64,000 nt of DNA from NCBI RefSeq assembly GCF_042666435.1, contig NZ_JBHTDC010000001.1, positions 310,001 to 374,000 on the forward strand. The letters are read 5' to 3'. This DNA comes from Allosphingosinicella sp042666435. Lineage in GTDB: Bacteria > Pseudomonadota > Alphaproteobacteria > Sphingomonadales > Sphingomonadaceae. Shown piece by piece: positions 17,457-26,668 of this stretch; position 1 is the first letter of the stretch, and each line of letters opens with the position of its first letter. The notes beneath the pieces were generated by a model. The model did no database searches and was not told the DNA's origin. It was given only the letters and a program-made list of their open reading frames with translations. The translations under genes were made by a program, and so were the position numbers.

Positions 17457-18676
17457 GCCGCCGCCCGCCTGGGCCCGGTCAAAAGCCCGGCAAGGGGCGC
17501 CAGCCGCGCGTCCCAGCGATAGGCGCTTTCGACGCGGGCGCGGGCCGCCGTGCCGAGCGCCGCCGCACGGTCCGGATCGGCCAGCAAGGCGAGGATCGCG
17601 TCCGCCTGGGCCTCGGCCGTATCGGCGACGACGAGGTCGCGGCCCGGCTCGGCCTCGATGCCCTCGAAGGCGGCGGGCGAGGCGACCACCGGGCGCGCCA
17701 TCGCCATCGCCTCCAGCACCTTGTTCTGGACGCCACGCGCGATGCGCAGCGGCGCCACCACCAAAGATGCGGCGGCGAGCCAGCTGCGGATATCGTCCAC
17801 CGCCCCGGTCACGATGACATCGTCCCCCTGCCCCAGACGCCGCACCGCCGCCGTGGGAGAGCGCCCGACGATTGCGAAGCGCGCATCGGGGCGGACCTTC
17901 CGGACCAGTGGCCAGACGTCATGCGCGAAGACGGCGACCGCCTCCGCATTGGGAGGATAATCCATCTGGCCGGTGAAAGCGATGAGCGGACCGGATGTCG
18001 GGTCCAGCTTCGGGAAATCGGCGGCCGGATCGTAGAATGCGAGATCGACACCGTTCTCGACGGCGCGAATGTCGGCGTCGGGGAGATTTGCTTTCGCGCG
18101 GAAGAGCGCGGCCTCGGCCTCGCTGACGAACAGGCTGAAATCGGCGCGGGCGGCGGTGGCGCGTTCGAAGGCGAAGAGGGTCTTGGCCTCGCGGCGGTAG
18201 GCCCAGGAAAGCGGCGCCGCCGCCTCGTCCGCATAAGCGGCGAATTTGGCGCTATCCATGTCGACGAAGTCCATCACGAAGAGCTGCCGCGCGCCCTCGG
18301 GCACGAATTGCGCCATCTGGCTGGAGAAAGCGACGATCGCGCCGACGTGGCCGCCTTCGAGCAGGCTCGTCACGAAATGGCGAAGCGCGGCGCTGTCGAA
18401 CGACGGAAGCGAAATCGGCTTGCCGGAGAGCAAGGCGGTCGCGGCCGCCTTCAGCCGAGGGGTGCGCCGGACCTCGACATGCGCCTCGCCGAGGCGTCCG
18501 CCCAGCGCCTGCCGCAGCGCCGGCAGATAAGCAGCGTCGGCGGCATCGTCGGCGAAGCAGGCGAGATGGACGCGCCCCAACTCGCCCAGATGTTTCAGCA
18601 TGTTCCACGAACGGATCTTGTCGCCCCGATCCGGCGGATAAGGAATCCGGTGGGCGAGGAACAGGATGTCGCGCAT
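17453..18676 (-). CDS. XrtA-associated glycosyltransferase (GT4-like)
   Basis: 407 residues from the ATG at 18676, where the family start (MRDILFLAHRIPYPPDRGD) lies; the open frame upstream of it is Arg-rich and non-native. Two Rossmann-like halves; the C-terminal half has the NGVDLAFYDP, FTGQMDYPPN and RGVQNKVLEAMAM segments of GT4 retaining transferases, including the E used for nucleotide-sugar binding. It probably adds a sugar to the exopolysaccharide repeat unit; donor and acceptor are unknown. Start overlaps the FemAB stop (ATGA) and end overlaps the exosortase start. Confidence 0.88.
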   Translation of the reverse strand: MRDILFLAHRIPYPPDRGDKIRSWNMLKHLGELGRVHLACFADDAADAAYLPALRQALGGRLGEAHVEVRRTPRLKAAATALLSGKPISLPSFDSAALRHFVTSLLEGGHVGAIVAFSSQMAQFVPEGARQLFVMDFVDMDSAKFAAYADEAAAPLSWAYRREAKTLFAFERATAARADFSLFVSEAEAALFRAKANLPDADIRAVENGVDLAFYDPAADFPKLDPTSGPLIAFTGQMDYPPNAEAVAVFAHDVWPLVRKVRPDARFAIVGRSPTAAVRRLGQGDDVIVTGAVDDIRSWLAAASLVVAPLRIARGVQNKVLEAMAMARPVVASPAAFEGIEAEPGRDLVVADTAEAQADAILALLADPDRAAALGTAARARVESAYRWDARLAPLAGLLTGPRRAAA

Positions 18677-19734
18677 CAGCCGAGCCCGCGGGCGATCGGC
18701 GGGCCGAGGCGGTTGGCGAGCCAGAGCGGCAGCTTGCGCCAGGCCGCCACCTGCAACCCGTATCTGGGGCTGAGCGGGTTGATCTCGCGCGAGGCGACGC
18801 CGTCGGCGATGCGGACGGCATGGACGATCGGCTCGGGCTCGAACCCCCAATTCTTCTTGAAGGCAAAAGCACCGGTGCCGAGCTTGGACCGCCCGAAATC
18901 GAAGCGCGTGCAGCCGCGTCGCGCCGCGTGGCGCATCAGCTCGTAATACATCAATTCATTCGCCCGCCAGCGTCGCGCTTCGGCCGTGCCGCCGCCCCAA
19001 TAGGGATAGACGCAGCCTTTGAAATAGAAGCTCAGCACGCTCGCCAGCGGACGGCCCTCCCGGCTGACGGTCAGGATGTCGGCATCGCCGCCGAACGACT
19101 CGATCATGGCGTCGAACAGGCTGCGGGGGAAAACCGGCGTGCCGAGGTTGCGCACGCTCTCTGCATAGACGCGGTAATGATCGTCTCCGTCCTGGCCGAC
19201 GCGGACGTCGAGGTCGAAGCCGAGGGCACGGCGGACCTCGGCCCGCTGCTTGCGGGGAATAGAGACAAGGATCGCCTCATCCTCCCCCGCCAGATTCCTC
19301 GCGAAATTCGCATAGACGCCTTCACGGCGACTCCAGCCGCCGGGGAGCAGGCCGCCCCGAAGCTCCACGGTCGGGCAGCGGAGGTCGCGGGCGAGGCGCC
19401 AGGCGGCGTCGGCGAGGGCCTCCGCAGCCGGAATGCTTTTGGCGAGAATGCCGCCTCCGACTCCGAATCCGGCGGATATCAAGGCCGACCCGAACAGCCG
19501 CGACCTCATCTCGGTGAGCGGAAGGACGGCGGCGATCGTTCCCGATTCCTCGGCGACGAGATAATGGTTGCGCTGACGGCTGCCACGCTCGACCGCGCGG
19601 CTCCAGGCCGGCAGATGAAAGAGCTGTCCCTCCGGATGCTCTTTCACGAAGGTTTCAATGCGGGACCGCTCGGTGGGATCGTTCAGGTCGATGGCGCGGA
19701 CGGCGAGTCCGGCGACCGGGGCAAAGGCGTTCAC
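18676..19734 (-). CDS. XrtA-associated FemAB-family acyl/aminoacyl transferase
   Basis: 352 residues from a GTG at 19734 that overlaps the deacetylase stop (GTGA). FemAB/GNAT-like fold with the late signature FDFGRSKLGTGAFAFKKNWGFEP, also found in other exosortase loci. FemAB proteins transfer amino acids from tRNA to peptidoglycan; the exosortase-linked branch is uncharacterised and may modify an EPS sugar or lipid-linked precursor. Tight coupling to neighbours on both sides supports a role in the same pathway. Confidence 0.85.
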   Translation of the reverse strand: MNAFAPVAGLAVRAIDLNDPTERSRIETFVKEHPEGQLFHLPAWSRAVERGSRQRNHYLVAEESGTIAAVLPLTEMRSRLFGSALISAGFGVGGGILAKSIPAAEALADAAWRLARDLRCPTVELRGGLLPGGWSRREGVYANFARNLAGEDEAILVSIPRKQRAEVRRALGFDLDVRVGQDGDDHYRVYAESVRNLGTPVFPRSLFDAMIESFGGDADILTVSREGRPLASVLSFYFKGCVYPYWGGGTAEARRWRANELMYYELMRHAARRGCTRFDFGRSKLGTGAFAFKKNWGFEPEPIVHAVRIADGVASREINPLSPRYGLQVAAWRKLPLWLANRLGPPIARGLG

Positions 19735-20576
19735 GACAGAAGCTCCCGCTCTCGCGCGACGACGGCATCGGTGCGACCCCATTCGTGCGACCCAAGCAGT
19801 TTCCGTAGCTTGCCCTGCATAGCGGATAATCTGCTGTAATGGCGGAGGCGCGATTTGAGCGGGGCGCGGGAGACGCGCGGCTGGCCTGGGTCGATCTCCC
19901 AGGGGTGGAAGTAGAAGATGGCGGGGCGCCCCTCGTCGCGATTGACCCGGGAGATCGCCCAGCTCGAGAAATGATAGGGAAGAAGGCGAAAGAACCCTCC
20001 CCCGCCCGCCGCCATGCGACGCCCGCTTATCTCGACCGTGGTGACGGGGAGCTCGATCAGTGAAGCGCCCTCCACCGGCCGGAAGGCGAAGCGCGGTGCC
20101 TCGGGCCAGCCATAATGGTCGTGGCGGATCGGGGCGACGCTGGAGGAATAAGCATAGCCCTCCTCGGCCAGCACGCGATGCGCCCAGGGGGTGCGCCGGT
20201 CGATCGAGAAGCTCGGCGCGCGGTAGCCGATCGGCGACTGGCCGCAGGCATCCTCGATGGCGATGCGGGCGCGCTCGAGATCGGCGCGAAAGGTGGCGGC
20301 CTCCAGGGTAAAGACTCGGCGATGGTCCCAGCCGTGGCTCGCCACCTCATGGCCCGCATCGGCGATGCGGCGGATCAAGGCGGGATAGCGCTCCGCCACC
20401 CAGCCCAAAGTGAAGAAGGTCGCCTTGACCCCCGCCTGGTCGAACAAGGCGAGCACGGCGTCGCTGTTGCGCTCGACGCGGTGGGGCAGGCTGTCCCACG
20501 TGTCGCGCGCGATCACGCCTTCGAAGGCGCCGACCTGGAACCAGTCCTCGACATCGACCGAGAGCGCATTGAGCAT
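19731..20576 (-). CDS. XrtA-associated polysaccharide deacetylase
   Basis: 281 residues from the ATG at 20576, eight bases after the ATPase stop. NodB-type deacetylase: metal-binding Asp in SVDVEDWFQV (5-14), the SHGWDHRRV His pair, the RAPSFSIDR arginine motif and a C-terminal PAIFYFHPWEID histidine segment. It removes N- or O-acetyl groups from a glycan, presumably the EPS made by this locus. There is no signal peptide, so action on a cytosolic or lipid-linked precursor is likely. An upstream in-frame ATG at 20624 would overlap the ATPase gene and is not favoured. Confidence 0.9.
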   Translation of the reverse strand: MLNALSVDVEDWFQVGAFEGVIARDTWDSLPHRVERNSDAVLALFDQAGVKATFFTLGWVAERYPALIRRIADAGHEVASHGWDHRRVFTLEAATFRADLERARIAIEDACGQSPIGYRAPSFSIDRRTPWAHRVLAEEGYAYSSSVAPIRHDHYGWPEAPRFAFRPVEGASLIELPVTTVEISGRRMAAGGGGFFRLLPYHFSSWAISRVNRDEGRPAIFYFHPWEIDPGQPRVSRAPLKSRLRHYSRLSAMQGKLRKLLGSHEWGRTDAVVARERELLS

Positions 20577-20583
20577 CGCGGCC

Positions 20584-21642
20584 TCAGGCCGCGTGGTGGC
20601 GGTAGCTCGGCGGCGATTCGTCATTCTCCACCCAGTCGACGAGCAGGGTGAGCACCCGGCGGATCGCGCGCTCCTGCTCCTCCAGCCGTGCTTCGAGCGA
20701 GGCGACGCGGCGTTCGAGGGCGAGATCGCCGACCCGTTCCTGGAAGGGCCGCGGCGCCGCCTGGACAGGCTCGGCGGGCGCCGTCGGCTCGGGCGGCGCG
20801 CGCAGCACCGGCTCCTCGGTGCGGACCGGGCTGTCCGATGCCATGTCGGCGGCGACGGCCTCGACCGCCTCGGCGCCGATCAGATCGAGCCGCTCCATCG
20901 CCGCGAACAGCAGCAGGCGGCTCGCCAACTGGTTGACGCGGCGGGGAATGCCGCCGGTGTGGCGATAGATGGCGCCGAACGCGTCAGCGTCGAATTGCGG
21001 CCTGCCCTGCCACCCGACGACCTGCAGGCGATGGAGGATGTAGAATTCGATCTCCTCCGCGCCCATCGGATCGAGGTGATGGGTGGCGATGACGCGCTGG
21101 CGGAGCTGCTCCAGGCGGGGCGAATTGGCGAGCTCGTCGCGGAACTCGGGCTGGCCGAGCAGAAAGATCTGGAGCAAGGCCCGCCCGCCCGATTGATAAT
21201 TGGAGAGCATGCGCAGCTCTTCGAGCGCCGAATGGGGCAGGTTCTGCGCTTCGTCGACGATCAGCAAAGTTCGCTTGCCGCGGTTTGCTTCCTCGGTCAG
21301 CCGCTCCTCGACCAGGTCGAGCAAACGCGCCTTGGCGACATTGTCGGTGGCGATGCCCATCTTCTGGGCGGCGAGGCGGAGCATGTCGTCGCCTTCGACC
21401 TGCGTCGAGACGATGCTGACCGCGTTGAGGCGCGCGCGGTCGATCGTCGCCATCAGATGGGCGACGAGGGTCGACTTGCCGGCGCCGACATCGCCCGTGA
21501 TGACGATGAAGCCCTCGCCCTGGGCGAGGCCGTAGCCCAAATAGGCCATCGCCTTCTTATGGGTGCGGCTGCCGAAATAGAAACGCGCGTCGGGCGTCAG
21601 CTGGAAGGGCCGGTCGGTCAGTCCGTAAAATTCGGTGTACAT
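20584..21642 (-). CDS. XrtA-associated ExeA-like ATPase
   Basis: 352 residues. AAA+ ATPase of the type found in exosortase and type II secretion loci: N-terminal YTEFYGLTDRPFQLTPDARF signature, Walker A GDVGAGKST (50-58), Walker B LLIVDEAQNLP, and a long C-terminal Pro/Glu-rich linker ending in a predicted coiled coil (residues about 305-340). It may drive assembly of the export complex across the envelope. It follows the outer-membrane barrel gene by 26 bases. Confidence 0.9.
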   Translation of the reverse strand: MYTEFYGLTDRPFQLTPDARFYFGSRTHKKAMAYLGYGLAQGEGFIVITGDVGAGKSTLVAHLMATIDRARLNAVSIVSTQVEGDDMLRLAAQKMGIATDNVAKARLLDLVEERLTEEANRGKRTLLIVDEAQNLPHSALEELRMLSNYQSGGRALLQIFLLGQPEFRDELANSPRLEQLRQRVIATHHLDPMGAEEIEFYILHRLQVVGWQGRPQFDADAFGAIYRHTGGIPRRVNQLASRLLLFAAMERLDLIGAEAVEAVAADMASDSPVRTEEPVLRAPPEPTAPAEPVQAAPRPFQERVGDLALERRVASLEARLEEQERAIRRVLTLLVDWVENDESPPSYRHHAA

Positions 21643-21668
21643 CGAGTGTCTCCGTGGGCGCCGTCCCG

Positions 21669-23306
21669 CTAGAATGTGTATCGAAGGCCGACGAGGCCCG
21701 ACGCGTTGGTGCTGTCGAAATCGCCGGAATCGGTGGTGTAGAGGCCGATCGCGGCATAGCCCTGCAACCGCTCGTGGAAGAGGCTGCGATAATAGCTGCC
21801 GCTGATCCCGGTGCTGAAGCTGCCGTCCGAGCCGACGATGCCGCTGTCGAACCAGGTCGCATAGGCATCGACGCCGACGCTGGACGTCTGGCTCAGCGCG
21901 CGGCTGGCGCTGGCGCTGAGCGAGAAGCTTTCGTCGGTGACGCCGTCGAAGGAAAAGCCCGTTTCGAAGCGCGGCGCGATATATTTGCGGTTCGAATAGC
22001 CGGCGCCGACGCCGAACGACCAGGGGCCGCGACCGCCCGAAAAGAGGATGCTGGCGCCGCGATTGCGGAAATTGGCGTTGTTGATCGACTGGAAGGCGTC
22101 GTCGAAGCAGGTGCCGGTCCCCGGGTCCTGGCCGAAGATGCAGCCGCCAATCCCGCCGATGCCGGAGGTCAGCGGGTTGCGATTGACCTCAAAGTCGACC
22201 GGTAAGCCACTGAGATCGGTGACAAGCAGCCGGCCGAAGCTGGACACGCTGTCATAGACGCTGGCCGAGATGCCATAGGCGTCGTTGATCTCGTGCCGGA
22301 AGGAGCCGGTGACGGTGGTGCCGCCATAGCGCCGGCCGACCCGCGCCTGCAATTCGGTGCGGCGGCTGGGGCGCCAGATGACGCCCGCATCCCAGATGAG
22401 GCCGCTCTGGTCGTAAGCCAGCAATCTCGGCTTGGAAGGGTCCGGGATCAGGTTGCCGCCCGGCGTCACTATTGGAACGCCGTTCGCATCGCGCAGGATA
22501 TCATCCTGTTTCGATTGGATATCTTCATAGCCTACACCGGCCGTGAGCGCGAAGGTGGACGAGACCGGGAGGACGACGTCGCCGCGGACATATTTGCCCT
22601 CATAGGTCTGGTCGAGCCGGTCGACATCCTCGCGGATATAGCCGGCGCCGACCGTCCATCCGACCGGCAAGCGGCCCGGCGCCATGCCGACGCTGGCATT
22701 GGCGCTGTGGCTGACCGAACTGCCGTAGCGATCGAGGATCGGCTGGCCGGGAATGCGCGGCACGCCGGCCAGGCTGTGATCGTCGACCAGGACATAGCCG
22801 AGCCGATAGCTCGCGCCGACGTCGAGGGCGCCCACCCGGGTCGAGAGGGTCGGCCCCGCATAGGCGCTGTAGACTTCCGCGACGTTGGGATTGTCGACGC
22901 TGGTGAAGCCGAAGATCGGCCCGCGGCCGTCGCCGCGCGACCGGGCGGCGAGCGCGCCGGCATCGAGGCTGAGGAGATCGGGAACGAGTTGCAGCCGGGC
23001 CTGGCCGACGCCGCTGTGGATGTCGTCGTCGACGAGATCATCCTCATAGGCGATGCGCCGCTCGTAGCGGTAGCTCATCCGCGCCTCGAGGCGGCGGGTG
23101 CTGGCGCTGGCGTTGATGCCGGCCGCGACCGCGGTATAGGTCAGTACGTCGCCGCCGCCGTTGAGATCGGCGCTCAGCACCTGCTGGACCTCGAGATAGG
23201 GAACCGCGTCGGTGCGCGCGGAAGCGGGCGCCGGAGCGAGAGCGAAGGCGGCGGCGAGGCCGAGCAGGCCGCGGCCGAGCCGCTTGACGAAGGCGATCTC
23301 CATCAT
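21669..23306 (-). CDS. XrtA-associated outer-membrane beta-barrel protein
   Basis: 545 residues with a signal peptide (about residues 1-31, ending ASARTDA or nearby). There are many alternating hydrophobic/polar strands rich in Gly, Tyr and Ser, and the terminal residue is Phe after GLVGLRYTF, the BAM recognition signal. It probably forms the outer-membrane element for EPS export in this locus. The start codon (23306, or Met 2 at 23303) overlaps the tyrosine kinase stop, again pointing to one operon. Confidence 0.85.
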   Translation of the reverse strand: MMEIAFVKRLGRGLLGLAAAFALAPAPASARTDAVPYLEVQQVLSADLNGGGDVLTYTAVAAGINASASTRRLEARMSYRYERRIAYEDDLVDDDIHSGVGQARLQLVPDLLSLDAGALAARSRGDGRGPIFGFTSVDNPNVAEVYSAYAGPTLSTRVGALDVGASYRLGYVLVDDHSLAGVPRIPGQPILDRYGSSVSHSANASVGMAPGRLPVGWTVGAGYIREDVDRLDQTYEGKYVRGDVVLPVSSTFALTAGVGYEDIQSKQDDILRDANGVPIVTPGGNLIPDPSKPRLLAYDQSGLIWDAGVIWRPSRRTELQARVGRRYGGTTVTGSFRHEINDAYGISASVYDSVSSFGRLLVTDLSGLPVDFEVNRNPLTSGIGGIGGCIFGQDPGTGTCFDDAFQSINNANFRNRGASILFSGGRGPWSFGVGAGYSNRKYIAPRFETGFSFDGVTDESFSLSASASRALSQTSSVGVDAYATWFDSGIVGSDGSFSTGISGSYYRSLFHERLQGYAAIGLYTTDSGDFDSTNASGLVGLRYTF

Positions 23307-24271
23307 TGGCCAATCCCGTAATAGCTGCCGAAGCGCCGGCCGGTCGCCGCATAGCCGGTGCCGTTGAGCATGAGGCTGAGCTGGTCGCAGCCGGAGAGGA
23401 GCCCCACCGCTTCCCTCAAATCGGCTTCGGTGGTCTCGTCGGCGCGCACGACCATCATCACCTGGCCGACCTGCGCCGCCAGCACCGAGGCCGGTGACGC
23501 CATGAGGGCGGGCGGCGAATCGAACAGGATGATGCGGCGCGGATGGCGGACGGTGAGGTCGGCGAGCACCTGGCGGGTGCGCTCCGAAGCGAGAAGCTCG
23601 GTGACGTTGTTCGCCTGGCGACCGGCCGGGAGGACAGACAGGCCCTCTATGTCGGTGCGGATGACGAAGGCGTCGGCGTCGGCGGAAGGGTCGGCGATCG
23701 CGTCAACCAGCCCCGGCCCCGCCTCCAGTCCGAGGATGGAGAGGATTTCCGGCTTGTTGAAATCGCCGTCGACGAGAAGAACCTCGACGTCTTTTTCGGT
23801 GGCGAGCGACAAAGCGAGGTTTAGCGCGCAGAAGGTCTTGCCCTCGTCGGGATGGCTCGAGCAGACGAGGATGGTCTGGCGCTTGTCGGCGGCAATCCGC
23901 TCGTCGGCGACGCCGAGCAAAAGCTGGCGCTTGATGATCCGGAATTCCTCGGCGAGACCGGTGGCGGGCGCGTCGGGCACGATATAGCCGCCTTGGCGCA
24001 GCGCCTCGCGATCGACCTGGCCGCGGCGGCCGGCCGGAACCGCGCGGCGGGGTGCTTCGGGCGCGGGCGCCGGGGACACCCTCGGCGCTGGAGCGATCGG
24101 GGCAGCTACAGGTTCAGGCGCCGCCGTCTCGGCCAATGGTGCCGGAGGAGCCGGCTCGACCGGCCGGGCCTCCGCCGGCGCGACCTTGAGGCCGGAGCTG
24201 AAATCGTAGATTTCCGCCGCCCGCTCGAGGAGCGATCCTGCCTTCAGGGCCTTGCTGTTGCTCATGTCCAT
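23303..24271 (-). CDS. XrtA-associated BY-kinase-like ATPase
   Basis: 322 residues. A Pro/Ala-rich N-terminal linker (about 30-85) precedes a cytosolic bacterial-tyrosine-kinase domain: Walker A-like SSHPDEGKT, Walker A' and B in VLLVDGDFNKP, and a later ILFDSPPALM. Only one Tyr pair is present near the C-terminus (GSYYGIGQ), fewer than the Tyr cluster of Wzc-type kinases, so autophosphorylation may be limited. It should pair with the Wzz-type membrane protein encoded three bases upstream and control polymer length. Confidence 0.88.
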   Translation of the reverse strand: MDMSNSKALKAGSLLERAAEIYDFSSGLKVAPAEARPVEPAPPAPLAETAAPEPVAAPIAPAPRVSPAPAPEAPRRAVPAGRRGQVDREALRQGGYIVPDAPATGLAEEFRIIKRQLLLGVADERIAADKRQTILVCSSHPDEGKTFCALNLALSLATEKDVEVLLVDGDFNKPEILSILGLEAGPGLVDAIADPSADADAFVIRTDIEGLSVLPAGRQANNVTELLASERTRQVLADLTVRHPRRIILFDSPPALMASPASVLAAQVGQVMMVVRADETTEADLREAVGLLSGCDQLSLMLNGTGYAATGRRFGSYYGIGQ

Positions 24272-24274
24272 CCC

Positions 24275-25819
24275 TCAGGCCACCGTGCTGCGCTGCCAGA
24301 ATTCGACGAGCATCAGCAGCGCGTAGCCGCCGGCCAGCGCGCCGCCCGCGCCGGCGAACCATTTGAGGCGCTGCCTGCGCTCGGCCAGGCGCTCGGCGGT
24401 GAAGAATTCGCTGATCGAGCCGAGCACCGGGAGACCCGTGACCTGCTCCAGCCGCGCCTGGGTCGGGAAGGTCGTCTGCAGCTGCCCCTTGGTGAAGGCG
24501 ATGCCGGCGCCGATCGCCAGCGCGACGATCAGGATCACGGAGAGCAAAAGCGGCCGGTTGGGGGCGACCGGCACGACCGGGCGCGACGGCGGCTCGATGA
24601 CGCGGAAGGTGACCGCGTCGGTCTTGCTCTGGACGCCGCTCCTGAGCCGGACCTGCTCGCGATCGAGCAGAAGCTCGTCATATTGGCGCTTCAGCACCTC
24701 GTAATCGCGATTGAGGCGGGTCTGCTCGGCGATCGGGCCGGGCGCGGAGGTCTGCGCCGCGGAGAGCTCCGCCATCGCCGCCTGAAGCTGGTTCTTGCGC
24801 GCCGTCGAGGCGGCGACCTGGGCTTCCCGCTCGGCGGCCATGGCGCGAAGCGAGGCATAAGCCGGATTGGGCGTGCTGAAGCCGGCGGCCCCGCCCGAGC
24901 GGCGCTCTTCCGCCACTTCGGGACGCAGCCGATCGATCTCGGCGCGCATCGAGACCATGTCCGGATGCTGGTCGGTCCAGCCGCGCGCCTGCGACTGGCT
25001 GAGCTGCGCCTCCAGCGCCGCCATGCGCTGCGCGGCATAGCCGCCGCCACCGCCATAGCCGGGGGTCGCGATGCTGGTCGGCATGCCCGACATCTGGGCG
25101 CGAAGCGCGGCCAGCGAGCTTTGCGCCGTCGTCAGCTCGCGATCGATATTGGCGAGCTCGATGCGGGCGGCGGACATGCGCTGCTCGATCGTGCCGTCGC
25201 CCGGGAGCGACCCCATGAACTGGGCGTTGAATTCGGCGCGCTGCTGTTCGACCTGCTGGAGCTGGGACTCGCGGCGCTTCAGCTCCTCGTCGAGGAAAGC
25301 GAGGCTCTGCCCGGTCTCGACCCGGTCCATCGAGAGATTCTCCTCGACGGCGAGGTCGAGCAGGCTCTGGACGATGGCATGCGCGGTCCTGGCATTCTGG
25401 GCATTGGAGAAGCCGCCGACATTCGAGGTCGCGCTGATCTCGATCACGCTGTCGAGCTGGGCGGTGATCTTGATGTTGGCGCGGAGCGCCGCGACCTGGG
25501 CCGCCAGATCGCGCTCGCTCGCCACCAATTTGTTGAGATCGGTGCGGCGGACCACCTTCTGGAGATTCTCGGCCGAGGTCAGCATCTTGTTGACCCGCAG
25601 CAGGTCGTTCTGCCGTTCGAGCGGCGACATGCCGATCTTGTCGGGCAGGATCGACTGCATCTGGGCCAGCACCTTGGCCTTCGATTCATAGCTGTTCGGA
25701 ATGAGCGCGATGGTCAGCCAGCCGACCAGGCACAGCCCCCAGGCAACGGAAAGCGCCAGCCAGCGGCGGCGCCAGACCGAGTGGAGAGCCATGCGAAACT
25801 GTTCGTAAAGTCCGTCCAT
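24275..25819 (-). CDS. XrtA-associated chain-length determinant (Wzz type)
   Basis: 514 residues. TM1 lies at about 20-40 and TM2 near the C-terminus; between them is a periplasmic region with long coiled coils (about 165-235 and 310-365) and a Gly-rich break (PGYGGGGGYAAQ). This is the polysaccharide co-polymerase fold that sets polymer length and links the inner-membrane synthase to the Wza exporter. A further hydrophobic span at about 485-505 may be a third membrane segment. It lies between the Wza and BY-kinase genes, as expected. Confidence 0.9.
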   Translation of the reverse strand: MDGLYEQFRMALHSVWRRRWLALSVAWGLCLVGWLTIALIPNSYESKAKVLAQMQSILPDKIGMSPLERQNDLLRVNKMLTSAENLQKVVRRTDLNKLVASERDLAAQVAALRANIKITAQLDSVIEISATSNVGGFSNAQNARTAHAIVQSLLDLAVEENLSMDRVETGQSLAFLDEELKRRESQLQQVEQQRAEFNAQFMGSLPGDGTIEQRMSAARIELANIDRELTTAQSSLAALRAQMSGMPTSIATPGYGGGGGYAAQRMAALEAQLSQSQARGWTDQHPDMVSMRAEIDRLRPEVAEERRSGGAAGFSTPNPAYASLRAMAAEREAQVAASTARKNQLQAAMAELSAAQTSAPGPIAEQTRLNRDYEVLKRQYDELLLDREQVRLRSGVQSKTDAVTFRVIEPPSRPVVPVAPNRPLLLSVILIVALAIGAGIAFTKGQLQTTFPTQARLEQVTGLPVLGSISEFFTAERLAERRQRLKWFAGAGGALAGGYALLMLVEFWQRSTVA

Positions 25820-25857
25820 CGACTTTCTGGTCCTTCAGCCGCTGTGCCGGTTCGCGC

Positions 25858-26508
25858 TCAAAACATGCTCTCGGGGATGATGATGACGTCGCCCGGCTCG
25901 AGCCGGACGTTGGCGCTGGTGTCGCCGCGCTTCACCAGCCGGGCGATCTTGAGGTCATATTCCTTCTGGCGCCCCGTCTCGCGATCCTGGCGGACCAGAC
26001 GGGCCTTGTCGCCGGCGGCGAATTCGGAGAGCCCGCCCACCTCGATCATGGCGTCGAGCAGGGTCATGTTGGCGCGATAGGGGATGGAGGCGGGCTTCTC
26101 GGTCGCGCCGACGATCCGGATCTGCTGCGAGAAGGTTCCCTGGAACTTGTCGACCATCACCGACACCAAAGGATCCTGGATATATTCGGTCAGCTGCGCC
26201 TTTATGTCGTCGGCGAGCTCGGCCGGCGTCTTGCCGACGGCGGTCATGTCGGTGATCAGCGGCGTGGTGATGCGGCCGTCGGGGCGGACCTGCACCTTGG
26301 CGCCAAGCTCGGGATTACGCCAGACGAAGACGGTGAGTTCATCGAGCGCCCCGATGATATACTTTTCGCCAACCTGCTCGTCTTGGCCGACGAAGGTCGC
26401 CGGCGGCAGCGTGTTGCCTGTCGATCCGCCGCCGCTTGCGCACCCGGCCAGCGCGAAAGCGCCGGCGCCGATGGCGAGAGCTAGCCTGGACTGTGCAAAT
26501 GGGCGCAT
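25858..26508 (-). CDS. polysaccharide export lipoprotein (Wza type)
   Basis: 216 residues from the ATG at 26508, which gives a proper lipoprotein signal (LAGC lipobox); the frame upstream lacks such a start. Poly_export and SLBB-like domains are visible: YIIGALDELTVFVWRNPEL, VRPDGRITTPLI, and a C-terminal LEPGDVIIIPESMF. Together with the Wzz protein and BY-kinase it forms the export channel. It opens the second half of the leftward operon, after a 160-bp gap following the PLP decarboxylase gene that probably holds a promoter. Confidence 0.92.
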   Translation of the reverse strand: MRPFAQSRLALAIGAGAFALAGCASGGGSTGNTLPPATFVGQDEQVGEKYIIGALDELTVFVWRNPELGAKVQVRPDGRITTPLITDMTAVGKTPAELADDIKAQLTEYIQDPLVSVMVDKFQGTFSQQIRIVGATEKPASIPYRANMTLLDAMIEVGGLSEFAAGDKARLVRQDRETGRQKEYDLKIARLVKRGDTSANVRLEPGDVIIIPESMF

Positions 26509-26668
26509 GGGTCGTTCCTCTTGGCAATCGTTCCTCTCCACGTCGGCCCGGTCGCGGGCGGACGTGGCGCGGATTTGGCTCCGCTATGCCCTGAAGAGGT
26601 AAAATTACCGTTAGGAACAAGGGGGTCTGGCGGCGCGTCCCGCTTTGGGACCGGCGCCCGGAGAGGTG
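26509..26668. other. 160-bp intergenic gap inside the exosortase locus
   Basis: This gap separates the PLP decarboxylase gene from the Wza gene, both on the minus strand. It holds the less GC-rich stretch AAAATTACCGTTAGG (about 26600), which may be the core of a promoter for the export genes. There is no clear hairpin or repeat. A GGAAC followed by CGTC at 17-base spacing reads on the plus strand, but it points toward antisense of the decarboxylase gene and is not called. Confidence 0.4.

Noticed and set aside
26609..26634. GGAAC-N17-CGTC on the plus strand, resembling an EcfG promoter
   Set aside because: The last base is off consensus and it points into the antisense of the PLP decarboxylase gene with no start codon in reach.
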